Position numbers and translations under genes: made by a program. From an uncultured Cellvibrio sp. (GTDB taxonomy: Bacteria > Pseudomonadota > Gammaproteobacteria > Pseudomonadales > Cellvibrionaceae), in NCBI GenBank assembly GCA_937958105.1, contig CALFXJ010000013.1, forward strand, positions 1 to 64,000: DNA of 64,000 nucleotides. Reading direction: 5' to 3'. The notes beneath the pieces were generated by a model that did no database searches, had not been told where the DNA came from, and saw nothing but the letters and a program-made list of their open reading frames with translations. Shown here piece by piece: positions 46,957 to 57,501 of this stretch (positions within the stretch are counted from its first letter, which is position 1; every line of letters starts with the position of its first letter).

Positions 46957-48354
46957 TTATTTTTTCTTTTTGTTGGCGTGATCCATAAGGCGACGTTTTT
47001 TGGCGTATTGGCGTGCCGTCAGTTCATTCTTCTTTCCAGCAAAGGGATTGTCACCGGAGCGGAACTCAATGCGGATGGGCGTTCCGTGGAGGTTCAGTAC
47101 CCGCCGATAGGTTTTTTCAAGATAGCGCACGTAATGCGCCGGAACTTCACCCGTCTGGTTGCCGTGGATCACGATAATCGGCGGGTTATGCCCGCCCGGG
47201 TGGGCGTAACGCAGTTTAATCCGGCGGCCAGCAATCATCGGCGGCTGATGCTCACGTACAGCATCTTCCAGAATTCTTGTAAGGAAGTTCGTGGAGAATT
47301 TATCAGTTGCTGCCTGGTAAGCCTGCTCAATGGATTTGTAGAGATTGCCTACACCGGTCCCATGCAGGGCGGATATGTAGTGAATATTGGCAAAATCAAC
47401 GAAACGTAAGCGACGCTCCAGTTCGTTTTTCACATACTGCTTATGTGAATCTTCCAGACCGTCCCACTTGTTCAAGGCAATGACCAATGCGCGGCCCGCA
47501 TCGATAACACTGCCCATCAGATGCAGATCCTGATCAACAACGCCTTCGCTGGCGTCCATCACCAGCACCACTACATTCGCATCGCTGATCGCCTGCATCG
47601 TCTTCACGATAGAAAATTTTTCTACCGCCAGCGCAACATTTTTACGGCGACGGACACCCGCGGTGTCAATGAGCGTATAGGGTTTGTCGAAGCGCTCATA
47701 ATTGATGTAGATACTGTCACGGGTCGTGCCGGGCTGATCGTAGACCACCACCCGCTCCTCTCCGAGCATCCGGTTAACCAAAGTGGATTTACCTACGTTT
47801 GGCCGGCCGACAATAGCAATCTTGATTCCCGTGGCAACATCTTCACTGGCTTCTTCCGGTGTTTCAGGAATATCTGCCAGTACCGTTTCCATCATGGACT
47901 TAACGCCACGGCCATGGGTTGCCGTGGTCGGGAAGATCTCACCAAGCCCCAGCTCATAGAAGGGCGCCAGCGCGACATCCGGGTCCATTCCATCGATCTT
48001 GTTGGCCACCAGAAACGTTTTCTTGTTGTTCACCCGCAGGTGCCGGGCAATCATATGGTCAGCTGACGTCAGGCCATCGCGGCTGTCCACCATGAAGAGC
48101 ACAATGTCAGCCTCTTCAATCGCCAGCAGAGACTGGTCAGCCATCGCGCTGTCGATGCCCTCTTCTTCGCCACTGATACCCCCGGTATCAACCACGATAA
48201 AACGGCGACCCTCAATATTGCCTTCGCCGTATTTACGGTCACGAGTCAGGCCGGCGTAGTTCGCCACCAGCGCATCTCGGGTGCGAGTCAGCCGGTTAAA
48301 CAGAGTGGATTTGCCCACATTCGGGCGACCAACAAGCGCAATCACTGGGATCAT
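46957..48354 (-). CDS. der: Ribosome-assembly GTPase Der (EngA)
   Basis: Der is an essential tandem GTPase needed for 50S ribosome maturation. The 465-residue protein has two G domains, each with [10 protein letters not shown](F/V)NR (about 7-17 and 182-192), DTGG/DTAG switch motifs and NKxD (NKID, NKWD). It ends with the C-terminal KH-like domain and a basic tail ([14 protein letters not shown]). It is the last gene of a long leftward run and is followed by a strong terminator. Confidence 0.97.
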   Translation of the reverse strand: MIPVIALVGRPNVGKSTLFNRLTRTRDALVANYAGLTRDRKYGEGNIEGRRFIVVDTGGISGEEEGIDSAMADQSLLAIEEADIVLFMVDSRDGLTSADHMIARHLRVNNKKTFLVANKIDGMDPDVALAPFYELGLGEIFPTTATHGRGVKSMMETVLADIPETPEEASEDVATGIKIAIVGRPNVGKSTLVNRMLGEERVVVYDQPGTTRDSIYINYERFDKPYTLIDTAGVRRRKNVALAVEKFSIVKTMQAISDANVVVLVMDASEGVVDQDLHLMGSVIDAGRALVIALNKWDGLEDSHKQYVKNELERRLRFVDFANIHYISALHGTGVGNLYKSIEQAYQAATDKFSTNFLTRILEDAVREHQPPMIAGRRIKLRYAHPGGHNPPIIVIHGNQTGEVPAHYVRYLEKTYRRVLNLHGTPIRIEFRSGDNPFAGKKNELTARQYAKKRRLMDHANKKKK

Positions 48355-48425
48355 AACGGGATATTCGATGGTTTAACGGAAGATAAAACGCAAGATAATC
48401 GGTTGCGAAGTTTAAAGACATCAGC

Positions 48426-48454
48426 CAGATGAACATCTTGTCGTTGTTCATCTG
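48426..48454 (-). terminator. Hairpin between bamB and der
   Basis: CAGATGAACA, 9-base loop, TGTTCATCTG: a perfect 10-bp stem 37 bases after the bamB stop. There is no T-run, so partial termination, mRNA processing or 3'-end protection is more likely than full termination. Confidence 0.45.
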
Positions 48455-48490
48455 ACTGATTGTAGCGTGTGAAATGCCCGGAGAGAAAAG

Positions 48491-49663
48491 TTATTTCTTT
48501 TCTACCGCTTCGTATGCCATCAGTTTGCCACGGTTTCCATAGACATACAGGATACTGCCATCGGTCAACATCGGGGCCCGTGCACCTTTGCGGTCCACCC
48601 GCACTCGCGCCACGAACTCGCCATCCGTCTGGCGCATCACATGCATATAACCTTTGAAGTCGACCACTGCAACGTAATCCCCAAAGGCCTGGGGGGCACT
48701 CAGCCCGCGACGCAACATCTGATCATTGCTCCAGATCACCTCACCGTTGGCAGCGTTAAATGCCGTTACCGTGCCATCGGTCTGAGAGAGAAACAACCGG
48801 TTTTCGAACAATGCGATATCTTCGCTGGTCGACATCTCCTGGGCCCAGATGGCGCTGCCGGTGCCGCGCGCAAGCGCTGTGACCCGCCCCTGATAAGCAG
48901 CCGCAAAAAGGATGCCGTCGCGCAGGACCGGTGATGCATGGATATCTACCATACGCTCCAGCTCAGAGCGTCCTTGCGGGATCGCTATACGCTGTTCCCA
49001 CAAAATTAACCCGTTCTGCGGATTGAATGACATCAATCGCCCATTGGAAAAACCCGCATAGATGGCCGTATCAGTCACGATGGGCGAAGGGGTACCGCGC
49101 AGAATCAGCACGGGTGGCGAATTCTCGTAAAACCATAATTCATCACCGGTCTTGGCATTCAGGGCATAGAGGCGGCCATTCATGGTCTGCACAGCGACAA
49201 CATTCCCGTTGCTGCGCGGCACTGAAAGAATCTCGCCACTTAGCTGTCTGCGCCAGATTTCGCTGCCGTCGTCGGTGGACAATGCAATCAGCTCACCACC
49301 CTGGTTGCCAATAAATAAGCTGCCGCCTTCAATACCGATCCCGCCGCTGATGCTTTCTTTTGTCTTACGTTGCCATAACACTTTGCCGGTCAACCGGTTC
49401 AAGGCGACAACACGGCCTTTATGGTCAACGCTATATATCACATCGCCATCAATAACCGGGGTCAGGTGGGTGAAGCCCTCGCCCTGACCGGCGCCTACGT
49501 CGCGCTGCCAGACTTTTTTGAGCTTGACGGTCGCGTCGAAGTCCACCAGCTCCATAGGTTCGTTACCGGTTTTTTTACCGAATACCGAACAGCCGGACAG
49601 CAGAATGACGCACAGCAGAAGCGCCCCGTTCAAACACCGGAACGACCAGTTTATCTCTCTCAT
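48491..49663 (-). CDS. bamB: Outer membrane protein assembly factor BamB
   Basis: BamB is a lipoprotein beta-propeller of the BAM complex that inserts outer-membrane beta-barrels. The 390-residue protein has a signal peptide with lipobox LLSGC (Cys25) and eight PQQ-like blades, seen as repeats such as VYSVDHKGRVVALNRLTGKV, LYALNAKTGDELW and VTAFNAANGEVIW. Its ATG overlaps the yfgM stop (ATGA), indicating coupling. Confidence 0.96.
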   Translation of the reverse strand: MREINWSFRCLNGALLLCVILLSGCSVFGKKTGNEPMELVDFDATVKLKKVWQRDVGAGQGEGFTHLTPVIDGDVIYSVDHKGRVVALNRLTGKVLWQRKTKESISGGIGIEGGSLFIGNQGGELIALSTDDGSEIWRRQLSGEILSVPRSNGNVVAVQTMNGRLYALNAKTGDELWFYENSPPVLILRGTPSPIVTDTAIYAGFSNGRLMSFNPQNGLILWEQRIAIPQGRSELERMVDIHASPVLRDGILFAAAYQGRVTALARGTGSAIWAQEMSTSEDIALFENRLFLSQTDGTVTAFNAANGEVIWSNDQMLRRGLSAPQAFGDYVAVVDFKGYMHVMRQTDGEFVARVRVDRKGARAPMLTDGSILYVYGNRGKLMAYEAVEKK

Positions 49664-50379
49664 TCAGCGGTCTCCTCGGGGGCCGCTGAATCGGGAGTTG
49701 CAGTAGATACTACGTTAGCCACGGGCTGCTTCAGATCGTCGAGCTTCATCTGCAGCACCATAAAACGCTCCTGTTGCTGGGGAGTCGCCGATGAAAGTGC
49801 TTTCTCATAGGCGGTGCGAGCAGCATCGAGATCACCCTTGGCCTTAAGGACATCACCATGAACTTCGGCGTATTCAGAAGTAAAACCGCCGGTGGGAGGT
49901 GTCTGCACCAGGCTGAGTGCTTCATCGTAATTCTGTTGAGCCAGCAATACGCGGGCCAGACGCAGATTCGCTAACTGCTCGGTCGCAAGATCAGGCTTAT
50001 TGGCAAGAACCCAGCGCAGTTCACTGGCCGCTTTATCCAGGTCGCCCTGAGATACGGCAATTTTTGCGAGGAAAAAAGCAGCGTTATGGGCATACAGACT
50101 GCTGCTGTCGCCTTCTTTCAACTGGCTGGCCAGATGCTCAGCGGTCGCACGTTCGGTATCACTCAGGGTCTCGCCAGGTGCAACAGAAACGGCTTGCAGT
50201 AACTCTTCATAGGTGGCCGAAGCCGTTTCGGCTTTGGTCCGCTGCTGGTCCTGCCAGGCATTCCACGCAAAGTAAGCGCCGATGGCTACCAGAGCACTGA
50301 TGATGATGGTCTTGCCATGTTCTTTCCACCAGCGTTTCAAGGCTTCCAGTTGTTCTTCTTCGGATAAATGTACGCTCAC
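49660..50379 (-). CDS. yfgM: YfgM family protein, ancillary SecYEG translocon subunit
   Basis: The 239-residue protein has one N-terminal transmembrane segment (about 17-37, after KRWWKEHGK) and a periplasmic TPR-like helical domain rich in Ala, Leu and Glu. YfgM associates with SecYEG and PpiD and hands substrates to periplasmic chaperones. The position between hisS and bamB is conserved in gammaproteobacteria. The C terminus ends in EETAE. Confidence 0.92.
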   Translation of the reverse strand: MSVHLSEEEQLEALKRWWKEHGKTIIISALVAIGAYFAWNAWQDQQRTKAETASATYEELLQAVSVAPGETLSDTERATAEHLASQLKEGDSSSLYAHNAAFFLAKIAVSQGDLDKAASELRWVLANKPDLATEQLANLRLARVLLAQQNYDEALSLVQTPPTGGFTSEYAEVHGDVLKAKGDLDAARTAYEKALSSATPQQQERFMVLQMKLDDLKQPVANVVSTATPDSAAPEETAE

Positions 50380-50450
50380 AATCGGCTCCTGTAATGATCT
50401 ATAGCGTTGTTATTGTGGGAATTAAAAATTTTGCTTGCGATCCCGGATGT

Positions 50451-51722
50451 TTAGACCAGTGATCGCAGAAGTTCTATAACCTCATCCTGAGTCAGCGTAA
50501 CCTGAGGCTGCTCCTGACGCAGGTATTTAACGGCCAGCTTACCTGTCCGAACTTCGTCCTCACCGAGTATCAAGGCGATATCGGCGGTACTCTTATCGGC
50601 CTTCTTCATCTGGCTTTTCAGGCTGCCGCCCCCGCAGTGGCTCACCACGCGGATATAGGGCAATTCATCACGGATGCGTTCGGCGATCTGCAGAGCTTCG
50701 AGCTGTACGTCGCCGATGGCAACGATATAGATATCAGCCTGCTGCTCAAGCCCTTCGGGCATACATTCCGCAGCCTGCAACAATAACACCAGCCGCTCAA
50801 GGCCAATGCCGAAGCCCACAGCTGGTGTTGGCTTACCACCCAGTTGCTCAACCAGACTGTCGTATCGTCCGCCGGCACAGACTGTACTCTGAGCGCCCAG
50901 CTTGTCAGTAACCCATTCGAAAGCTGTTTTCCCGTAATAATCCAGGCCCCGCACCAGACGGGGATTTACCTGATATGTGACGCCATTAGCATCCAGCAGC
51001 CGCTTCAGTTGCTCGAAATGGGTTTTGGATTCTTCATCCAGGTAATCCAGCAACACCGGCGCACCATCAAGCAGAGTCTGGGTTGCCGGCTCCTTACTGT
51101 CGAGAATCCGGAGCGGATTGGTACCCAGCCGCCGCTGGCTGTCCGCATCCAGCTGATCTCGTCGCGCTTCCAAATAGGCCACCAATGCTTCTTTATAGGC
51201 ATTGCGTGAGGCCGGACTGCCCAATGAGTTCAGCTGTAGTGTGACTAGCTCTCCGACGCCAAGTTCACGAAGAATCCGTGCGCTGAGTAATAAAACCTCT
51301 GCATCAATATCCGGTCCGGACATGCCAAAGGCTTCTACACCGCACTGATGGAACTGGCGATAACGCCCCTTCTGCGGTCGCTCGTAGCGAAACATCGGAC
51401 CCATGTACCACAAACGCTGCGTCTGGTTATAAAGCAGGCCGTGTTCTTCACAGGCGCGGACGCAACAGGCTGTCCCTTCCGGGCGCAACGTGACGCTTTC
51501 GCCATTGCGATCATCGAAGGTATACATCTCTTTCTCGACGATGTCCGTGACTTCGCCGATGGAACGTTTGAACAGGTCTGTGGATTCCAGAATGGGAAAG
51601 CGAATCTCCTGATAGCCGTAGCACTGGAGAATATCGGCAAGGGTACTTTCGACGTACTGCCAATAGGGTGAATCCGTAGGCAGCAGATCATTCATGCCGC
51701 GAATTGCTTGAATCTTTTTCAA
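50451..51722 (-). CDS. hisS: Histidyl-tRNA synthetase
   Basis: HisS is a class II synthetase. The 423-residue protein has the start [12 protein letters not shown], motif 2 around [21 protein letters not shown], the histidine-binding [12 protein letters not shown], motif 3 FGIGLERL and the C-terminal anticodon domain. It lies in the conserved ispG-hisS-yfgM-bamB order. Confidence 0.97.
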   Translation of the reverse strand: MKKIQAIRGMNDLLPTDSPYWQYVESTLADILQCYGYQEIRFPILESTDLFKRSIGEVTDIVEKEMYTFDDRNGESVTLRPEGTACCVRACEEHGLLYNQTQRLWYMGPMFRYERPQKGRYRQFHQCGVEAFGMSGPDIDAEVLLLSARILRELGVGELVTLQLNSLGSPASRNAYKEALVAYLEARRDQLDADSQRRLGTNPLRILDSKEPATQTLLDGAPVLLDYLDEESKTHFEQLKRLLDANGVTYQVNPRLVRGLDYYGKTAFEWVTDKLGAQSTVCAGGRYDSLVEQLGGKPTPAVGFGIGLERLVLLLQAAECMPEGLEQQADIYIVAIGDVQLEALQIAERIRDELPYIRVVSHCGGGSLKSQMKKADKSTADIALILGEDEVRTGKLAVKYLRQEQPQVTLTQDEVIELLRSLV

Positions 51723-51780
51723 GGTTGTTCCTTAAGGTCCTGCCACATTGCCGAGGCGTTCACGGCAATGCGTAAATAAT

Positions 51781-52905
51781 TTATGCACGGATGATGATAT
51801 TGCGCTCGTCTTCCGCCAGTTGTGCAATTTTTTTGGCCGCTTTCTCGCGAATCAGGCGCTCCAGGTCATCGACCAGGGTATCATTACCCAGCTTCTGATT
51901 TGGCTCGCCGTCGATATACACCAGATTATTCGGTGTACCACCAGCCAGGCCGAGGTCCGCCTCTTTGGCTTCACCGGGTCCGTTGACCACACACCCAATA
52001 ACCGCTACATCGAGCGGGACAGTGATGTCCTCTACCCGCTGCTCAAGCTCGTTCATGGTTTTGATCACATCAAAATTCTGCCGTGAACAACTCGGGCAGG
52101 CGATAAAGTTAACACCTTTGCTGCGCAGCTTGAGGCTCTTGAGGAGATCCCAGCCGACCTTGATTTCTTCAACCGGGTCCGCCGCAAGGGAGATGCGGAT
52201 GGTATCACCTATGCCGTCCATCAACAGCGCACCCAGTCCCACCGCCGACTTGACGGTGCCAGAGCGCAGCCCTCCCGCCTCGGTAATACCCAGATGCAAC
52301 GGCTGATCAATGCGCGTCGCCAGCTGCCGGTAAGCGGCAACGGCCATAAAAACATCTGAGGCTTTTACGCTGACTTTAAAATCGTAAAAATTCAGTTGAT
52401 CCAGAATATCCACATGACGCATGGCGGATTCGACCAGCGCCTCCGGCGTGGGCTCACCATACTTTTTCTGCAGATCTTTTTCGAGCGACCCTGCGTTAAC
52501 GCCGATACGAATGGGAATATTCATATCGCGCGCTTTATCGATAACTGCACGGATGCGCTTCTCCCGGCCGATATTACCCGGGTTGATACGCAGACAATCT
52601 ACCCCGAGATCGGCAACCCGCAAGGCGATGCGGTAATCGAAGTGAATATCCGCCACTAAAGGAATGGTTACCTGCTTGCGAATTTCACCGAAGGCTTCGG
52701 CTGCCTCCATCGTCGGTACTGATACGCGCACGATGTCTGCCCCAGCTTTCTGAATCCGGTTGATCTGCTCAACGGTGGCCGCAACGTCAGTTGTCTCGGT
52801 GTTCGTCATGCTCTGCACGGAAATTGGCGCATCGCCACCGACAGCGACGTTACCCACCATAATCTGCCGCGACTTACGGCGTTTGATCGGCGACTCACAA
52901 TGCAT
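51781..52905 (-). CDS. ispG: (E)-4-hydroxy-3-methylbut-2-enyl diphosphate synthase
   Basis: IspG (GcpE) performs the sixth step of the MEP isoprenoid pathway with a [4Fe-4S] cluster. The protein (374 residues from ATG 52905) has the TIM-barrel start [20 protein letters not shown] and the cluster cysteines in ACPSCSR and [10 protein letters not shown]. The frame is open 4 codons further to GTG 52917; the ATG is preferred. It follows rodZ closely. Confidence 0.96.
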   Translation of the reverse strand: MHCESPIKRRKSRQIMVGNVAVGGDAPISVQSMTNTETTDVAATVEQINRIQKAGADIVRVSVPTMEAAEAFGEIRKQVTIPLVADIHFDYRIALRVADLGVDCLRINPGNIGREKRIRAVIDKARDMNIPIRIGVNAGSLEKDLQKKYGEPTPEALVESAMRHVDILDQLNFYDFKVSVKASDVFMAVAAYRQLATRIDQPLHLGITEAGGLRSGTVKSAVGLGALLMDGIGDTIRISLAADPVEEIKVGWDLLKSLKLRSKGVNFIACPSCSRQNFDVIKTMNELEQRVEDITVPLDVAVIGCVVNGPGEAKEADLGLAGGTPNNLVYIDGEPNQKLGNDTLVDDLERLIREKAAKKIAQLAEDERNIIIRA

Positions 52906-52940
52906 ATCGATCACCACATAAGGACTGCAACAACATCATG

Positions 52941-53798
52941 CTATTCACCTACATTAATGGTCATTACCTTGGTTCCGGTCGCGGCATTGATAGTTACATC
53001 ATCACCATTGAGCTTTATGCGCGCAGCCGGTGCATTGCCCAGTTTCACGCTGAACGGTGCGACGCCTAGCAATGACACACTACTGCCAGGTCGCTGCAGC
53101 TCGGTAGCCAGCACATCGCCTTGCGCATCGCTTACTTCCAGCCAGCATTCGTCAGCAAATGTCAGCTCCAGCCGGTCCAGACGCGGTTCTGTTGATACTT
53201 GAGTGGAGGTCTGCGCCTGTGGAAGCGCCTCATCGACAGACTCAACCGCCGCCTCTGTTTCTGTCGCAGCGGCAGGATCTTCTGGAATCACCTCTGTGCC
53301 TGAGTCAGCCGGAGTAACAACAGGCTGGATGGACGACGAAGGTACGGCCGGCACAATCGCCGGCGGAACCACAACCGGGCGCTCAACCTGGTTGTCAAAG
53401 AACCAGACTGAAATCAGCCACAGTCCGGCAAGCAGCAGGACGAGCAGCCCCACGAAGCCCCACAGTTTCCGGGTAGGTGCTTCTTTACTGGTGGGATATT
53501 GAGGCTCAGTGATCATGCCCTGAGCGGCGGCGTGTTTCAGGTAGGCTGCGATAATCGGAGCACTGTCAATCTTCAGAAAACCGGCGTAAGCGCGCAGATA
53601 ACCGCGAATAAACGTATCGGTAATCAGGCGCTCATAATTATCGCTTTCGATGTACTTAACCCGGGTTACGGTGATATGCAACTCCCGCGCAACCTCTTCC
53701 TGAGAGATGCCTGCGCGCTCGCGCGCCTGAAGCAGCAGTGTGCCAGGGCTCACCAAAGGTGAAGATACATCTTCTGTGGTTTGATCAAGTTCAGTCAT
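52941..53798 (-). CDS. rodZ: Cytoskeletal protein RodZ
   Basis: RodZ anchors MreB to the membrane and supports rod shape. The protein (285 residues from ATG 53798) has a cytoplasmic HTH domain (about 15-85: LLQARERAGISQEEVARELHIT...), a transmembrane segment (about 108-130, GLLVLLLAGLWLISVWF), a Pro/Ala/Glu-rich periplasmic linker and a C-terminal beta domain (FADECWLEVSDAQGDVL). It starts 8 bases after the pilF stop. Confidence 0.94.
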   Translation of the reverse strand: MTELDQTTEDVSSPLVSPGTLLLQARERAGISQEEVARELHITVTRVKYIESDNYERLITDTFIRGYLRAYAGFLKIDSAPIIAAYLKHAAAQGMITEPQYPTSKEAPTRKLWGFVGLLVLLLAGLWLISVWFFDNQVERPVVVPPAIVPAVPSSSIQPVVTPADSGTEVIPEDPAAATETEAAVESVDEALPQAQTSTQVSTEPRLDRLELTFADECWLEVSDAQGDVLATELQRPGSSVSLLGVAPFSVKLGNAPAARIKLNGDDVTINAATGTKVMTINVGE

Positions 53799-53806
53799 TG
53801 GGCGGC

Positions 53807-54589
53807 TCAATAACTCATAGTCTGTTTGTACTCCAGATACTCTTTGGAGTAAGGAAAACGGTTCTTCAGCAACAGGGCATAGCTCGCTTCCTTGTCTTTG
53901 TTACCAAAGATGCGTTCTATGCGGATGCCCAGCAACAGGCTGCGCGCAGTATGGTTACGCAGGCTTGCATATTGATCAAGGTAGCGTTTTGCCTCGGCGT
54001 ACTCTTTCTTTTGGAAATTGAGATCGGCCAGTTCAATGTAAGGCGCGGTCAGCTTGGGCTTCAGCAGATTCGCGTGAGCAAAGGCGCTTTCAGCCCGGGC
54101 AGTATTGCCAAGTTTTGCGGAAGTGCGGCCAACATTGACCAGAACCTCAGCGCGCTCCAGGTAAGCCAGGTCTTCCGCAGCTTTTTCAAATTCTTCGAGC
54201 GCTTCTTCATAGCGCTGGCCCCGATAGAGAAACAGGCCGTAGTAATTGCGGGCTTCGGTAAAATTTCTGTCCTGACGTAAAACCCGGCGGTACTGCTCTT
54301 CAGCCAGTTTAGGCTCACCCTCCAGCTCATAGAGACGGGCCAGTACGGCGGACGCGCCTACCGAATTCTTATCAATCTCGAAAGCCTTTTTAAGGTGATG
54401 ACGGGCCGATTCCCGGTTTTTGTTTTCAACGTAACCCGAAGCCAGTTTGATGTGCAGCTCCAATGCTTTCTTTGCATCTCCCTGAGACAGCCTGCGTCCT
54501 TCCATCTCAGTGACACAAGCACACAACATCAAGACTCCAATCAGGATCAACAGACGTGTGGTGATGACAGACATCAAATTGTGTTGCAT
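53807..54589 (-). CDS. pilF: Type IV pilus biogenesis lipoprotein PilF (PilW)
   Basis: PilF is an outer-membrane TPR lipoprotein required for multimerisation of the PilQ secretin. The protein (260 residues from ATG 54589) has a signal peptide with lipobox LCAC (Cys25) and about six TPR units (LKKAFEIDKNSVGASAVLARLYELEG and repeats). GGAGATAAC precedes ATG 54589; a longer frame to 54613 has no binding site. Its presence implies type IV pili elsewhere in the genome. Confidence 0.93.
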   Translation of the reverse strand: MQHNLMSVITTRLLILIGVLMLCACVTEMEGRRLSQGDAKKALELHIKLASGYVENKNRESARHHLKKAFEIDKNSVGASAVLARLYELEGEPKLAEEQYRRVLRQDRNFTEARNYYGLFLYRGQRYEEALEEFEKAAEDLAYLERAEVLVNVGRTSAKLGNTARAESAFAHANLLKPKLTAPYIELADLNFQKKEYAEAKRYLDQYASLRNHTARSLLLGIRIERIFGNKDKEASYALLLKNRFPYSKEYLEYKQTMSY

Positions 54590-54619
54590 TGTTATCTCCG
54601 GTCTTACGATCAACCTGAA

Positions 54620-55819
54620 TTATTGTGCGATTATTTTTACCGGTTGAGCCTCATCAAAACGCGCACGATAACGTTCGCTGCGCTTGGTGATGTCGTTGAC
54701 GGCTCCGGCAAGCTGGCCGCACGCCGCATCGATATCATCGCCGCGGGTGGTGCGTACCGTTGTAATATAGCCGGCTTCCATCAAGATGTCCTGAAAACGG
54801 CGCAAGGCATTATTGCTGACTCGCTTGTAGTTGGACAGATTAAAAGGATTAAACGGGATCAAATTGATTTTGACCGGTACATCGCGCAGCAACTCGGCCA
54901 GTTCATGGGCATGATGCGGCCGGTCATTAACCTGATCAATCAGGGTATATTCAATGGTGATCTTGCGGTGGGTATCGGGCATTGCTTCGATATAGCGCTT
55001 GGCAGAATCCAGCAGCATCGCAATGGGATACTTCCGGTTAATCGGCACCAGCTCGTTGCGCAGCTCATCATTAGGAGCGTGCAGGGAAATCGCCAGACAG
55101 GCGTCGGTATACTGGCTCAGGCGATCCAGTGCCGGCACCACGCCGGATGTACTCAGAGTCACTCGACGTTTGGAGATACCATAGCAGTTGTCATGCATCA
55201 TCAGATTCATGGCATCGACCACGTTATCAAAATTCAGCAGGGGTTCGCCCATTCCCATCAGTACGACATTCGTAATGCTGCGCTCGGCGTTTGGCTGCAA
55301 CTGATTAAATGATTTAGCAGCAATCCACACCTGACCGATGATCTCCGCTGCGGTCAAATCGCGGTTAAAGCCCTGTTTTCCGGTAGCGCAGAAGCTGCAA
55401 TCCAGCGAACATCCCACTTGTGAGGATACGCAAAGCGTTCCGCGATCCCCTTCCGGAATATAAACGGTTTCGATCACGTTTCCGCCGCTGACGCGAATGA
55501 GGAATTTGCGGGTGCCGTCAGCAGAATCCAGTTGCTTTACCACCTCCGGCGGACGGATTTCTGCTACTTCCTGCAGTTTACGTCGCAGCTCCTTGCTGAC
55601 ATTGGTCATCGCATCGAAGTTGTCGGCACCCAACTGGTGGATCCACTTCATGACCTGTACAGCGCGGAAGCGCTTCTCGCCCAGGCTCTCGAAAAATGCC
55701 ACCAGCTTGGTTTCGGGCAGTCCCAGCAGGTTGACCTTGGCCGGTGACGCAGCCGATTCCGCCGCGACAGCGCTGGTGGGCGCGATTTCGGTGGGAAGAA
55801 TGTCTGACGAAGTGACCAT
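54620..55819 (-). CDS. rlmN: Dual-specificity rRNA/tRNA adenine-C2 methyltransferase RlmN
   Basis: RlmN is a radical-SAM enzyme that methylates C2 of A2503 in 23S rRNA and A37 in some tRNAs. The 399-residue protein has the CxxxCxxC cluster motif in [24 protein letters not shown] and the late methyl-accepting Cys region (AACGQLAG). The first ~25 residues are Ala/Ser/Pro-rich and not typical, but AGGTAAC supports ATG 55819. Confidence 0.96.
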   Translation of the reverse strand: MVTSSDILPTEIAPTSAVAAESAASPAKVNLLGLPETKLVAFFESLGEKRFRAVQVMKWIHQLGADNFDAMTNVSKELRRKLQEVAEIRPPEVVKQLDSADGTRKFLIRVSGGNVIETVYIPEGDRGTLCVSSQVGCSLDCSFCATGKQGFNRDLTAAEIIGQVWIAAKSFNQLQPNAERSITNVVLMGMGEPLLNFDNVVDAMNLMMHDNCYGISKRRVTLSTSGVVPALDRLSQYTDACLAISLHAPNDELRNELVPINRKYPIAMLLDSAKRYIEAMPDTHRKITIEYTLIDQVNDRPHHAHELAELLRDVPVKINLIPFNPFNLSNYKRVSNNALRRFQDILMEAGYITTVRTTRGDDIDAACGQLAGAVNDITKRSERYRARFDEAQPVKIIAQ

Positions 55820-55854
55820 GATGTTACCTGTGGGATATTGAATGTTTGATGAGT

Positions 55855-56280
55855 CTAGCGCGCAAAGATTTCGATATTGCTGAAGAAATAAGCAATTTCA
55901 CGCGCGGCAGATGCTGGAGAGTCGGAGCCGTGAACGGCGTTAGTATCGATAGCCGCCGCAAAATCGGCGCGGATAGTACCCGGCGCAGCCTTCTGCGGAT
56001 CGGTTGCACCCATCAGCTCTCGGTTCAGGGCAATGGCGTTCTCGCCGGACAGTACTTGAACACAGACCGGACCGGACGTCATGAATTTCACCAGACCCTC
56101 AAAAAACGGGCGCCCCTTGTGCTCAGCATAGAAGCCTTCTGCCTCTTCGCGGCTCAGATGCAGCATCTTCAAAGCCACAATCTTGAGGCCTGCTTTCTCA
56201 AACCGGGCAAAGATTTCGCCGATGTGGTTCTTGCCTACAGCATCCGGTTTAACGATGGACAACGTCTGTTCTACAGCCAT
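55855..56280 (-). CDS. ndk: Nucleoside diphosphate kinase
   Basis: Ndk balances nucleoside triphosphate pools by ping-pong phosphate transfer. The protein (141 residues from ATG 56280) has [10 protein letters not shown] at the start, the catalytic-His motif NAVHGSDS and the C-terminal [16 protein letters not shown] precedes ATG 56280. It heads the leftward run ndk-rlmN-pilF-rodZ-ispG-hisS-yfgM-bamB-der. Confidence 0.97.
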   Translation of the reverse strand: MAVEQTLSIVKPDAVGKNHIGEIFARFEKAGLKIVALKMLHLSREEAEGFYAEHKGRPFFEGLVKFMTSGPVCVQVLSGENAIALNRELMGATDPQKAAPGTIRADFAAAIDTNAVHGSDSPASAAREIAYFFSNIEIFAR

Positions 56281-56363
56281 GCGAGACTCCAATCCTGATT
56301 AACTGTTAACTTTGGCCATCGCGCGATCCGGCGACCGGCCCCGTGAAATAGAAAAATCGGCGA

Positions 56364-56369
56364 ATTATA
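56364..56369 (-). promoter_or_regulatory. Candidate -10 element of the ndk promoter
   Basis: A perfect TATAAT on the minus strand, about 85 bases upstream of the ndk ATG. No good -35 is found at 16-18 bases, so the assignment is tentative. Confidence 0.4.
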
Positions 56370-56426
56370 CGCGGATCGGGGGACTTTTTATATGGGAAAA
56401 CCCTGCAAAATCAGGATTCTAGGCAC

Positions 56427-56446
56427 CGGGAGCCAAAGGGCTCCCG
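56427..56446 (-). terminator. Hairpin after sufE
   Basis: CGGGAGCC-CTTT-GGCTCCCG on the minus strand, immediately after the sufE stop: an 8-bp GC-rich stem. It lacks an adjacent U-tract, so it is a probable but imperfect end of the suf operon. Confidence 0.5.
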
Positions 56447-56448
56447 AA

Positions 56449-56868
56449 TCAGCAGGCAGCGGCGGTATCCTGGATGCGTTTCACCATGGCCCGCAACCCA
56501 TTACCACGGGTGGCGCTGAGATGCTGCATCAGGTTCAAGGCATCAAAATACGCCTCTATATCGAAGGCAAGGATTTCACCCGGCGTCTTGCCGTTATAAG
56601 CAGCCAGCACCACACCGAGCAGCCCTTTTACGATGAAAGCATCACTGTCTGCCGCGAAGCGCAGACGCCCGTCCCGCATTTCACTCGTCAGCCAAACCTG
56701 ACTCTGGCAGCCGCGCACCAGGTTGGCTTCAGTGCGATATTCCTCGGCCAGCGGCGGTAATTCCTTACCCAGATCAATGATGTACTTATAACGATCTTCC
56801 CAGGAATCGAAGAAGCCCAGGGTATCGATGATGTCGTCGGCGCTGATATCAATGCCAAATTGCGTCAT
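56449..56868 (-). CDS. sufE: Cysteine desulfuration protein SufE
   Basis: SufE takes persulfide sulfur from SufS and passes it to the SufBCD scaffold. The protein (139 residues from ATG 56868) has the acceptor Cys in VRGCQSQVW, the loop typical of the family, and GDLGKELPPL-like N-terminal features (YIIDLGKELPPLAEEYR). The frame extends to 56919 but lacks SufE resemblance there. It is the last gene of the suf operon. Confidence 0.95.
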   Translation of the reverse strand: MTQFGIDISADDIIDTLGFFDSWEDRYKYIIDLGKELPPLAEEYRTEANLVRGCQSQVWLTSEMRDGRLRFAADSDAFIVKGLLGVVLAAYNGKTPGEILAFDIEAYFDALNLMQHLSATRGNGLRAMVKRIQDTAAAC

Positions 56869-56939
56869 GGTGTATCCAGAATCTATGAGGAGGACCGGCA
56901 GGCAACTGCGGGGATGCAAGAATTCCTGTGACCTCTGCC

Positions 56940-57482
56940 TTAAAAAAACATCCCCGTCTCAAGCTGAGCCTCTTCGCTCATCATGTCGCGCCGCCAGGGT
57001 GGATCAAAGACCAGCTCCACCTTGACAGTTTTCACGTTGGGCACTTTGCGCACCCGGTACTCCACGTCGCCAACCAGAACCGGCCCCATGCCACAGGCTG
57101 GCGCCGTCAGGGTCATGCGGATATCAACCCGCTTGGCTTCCTGATCAATATTGACCCCGTAAATCAGCCCGAGATTAACAAGATCCACTGGAATTTCCGG
57201 ATCGTAGACGGTACCCAGTGCCTGCCACACCTGCTCTTCGTGAATCAGATCGTCTTCCGGTGGCGGAAAGCTGAGCGTTTCAGCGGGCAGTCCCAGGGCA
57301 GCGGCATCACTGCCGTCCACCCGCACCATCTGACCGTGATAAGTCAGGGTGTAGTTTCCCCCGAGCGACTGGGTGATGGTGACGAAGGTATCCTTGGGGA
57401 TGGTAACAGGTGTCCCGTCTGGCACCCGGCGCGCGGGGCAGTCTTCCTGGGTGACGACGACACGTCTTTCGGTGGCAACCAT
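56940..57482 (-). CDS. sufT: Fe-S assembly factor SufT (MIP18/DUF59)
   Basis: SufT assists maturation of Fe-S proteins, especially under high demand. The 180-residue protein has an N-terminal beta region (about 1-75) and a C-terminal MIP18 domain with VYDPEIPVDLVNLGLIYGV and the conserved Cys in LTAPACGMG. Its position between sufA and sufE fits an accessory role in the same pathway. Confidence 0.93.
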   Translation of the reverse strand: MVATERRVVVTQEDCPARRVPDGTPVTIPKDTFVTITQSLGGNYTLTYHGQMVRVDGSDAAALGLPAETLSFPPPEDDLIHEEQVWQALGTVYDPEIPVDLVNLGLIYGVNIDQEAKRVDIRMTLTAPACGMGPVLVGDVEYRVRKVPNVKTVKVELVFDPPWRRDMMSEEAQLETGMFF

Positions 57483-57501
57483 AGTTTAAACACCTGTTAC
57501 A

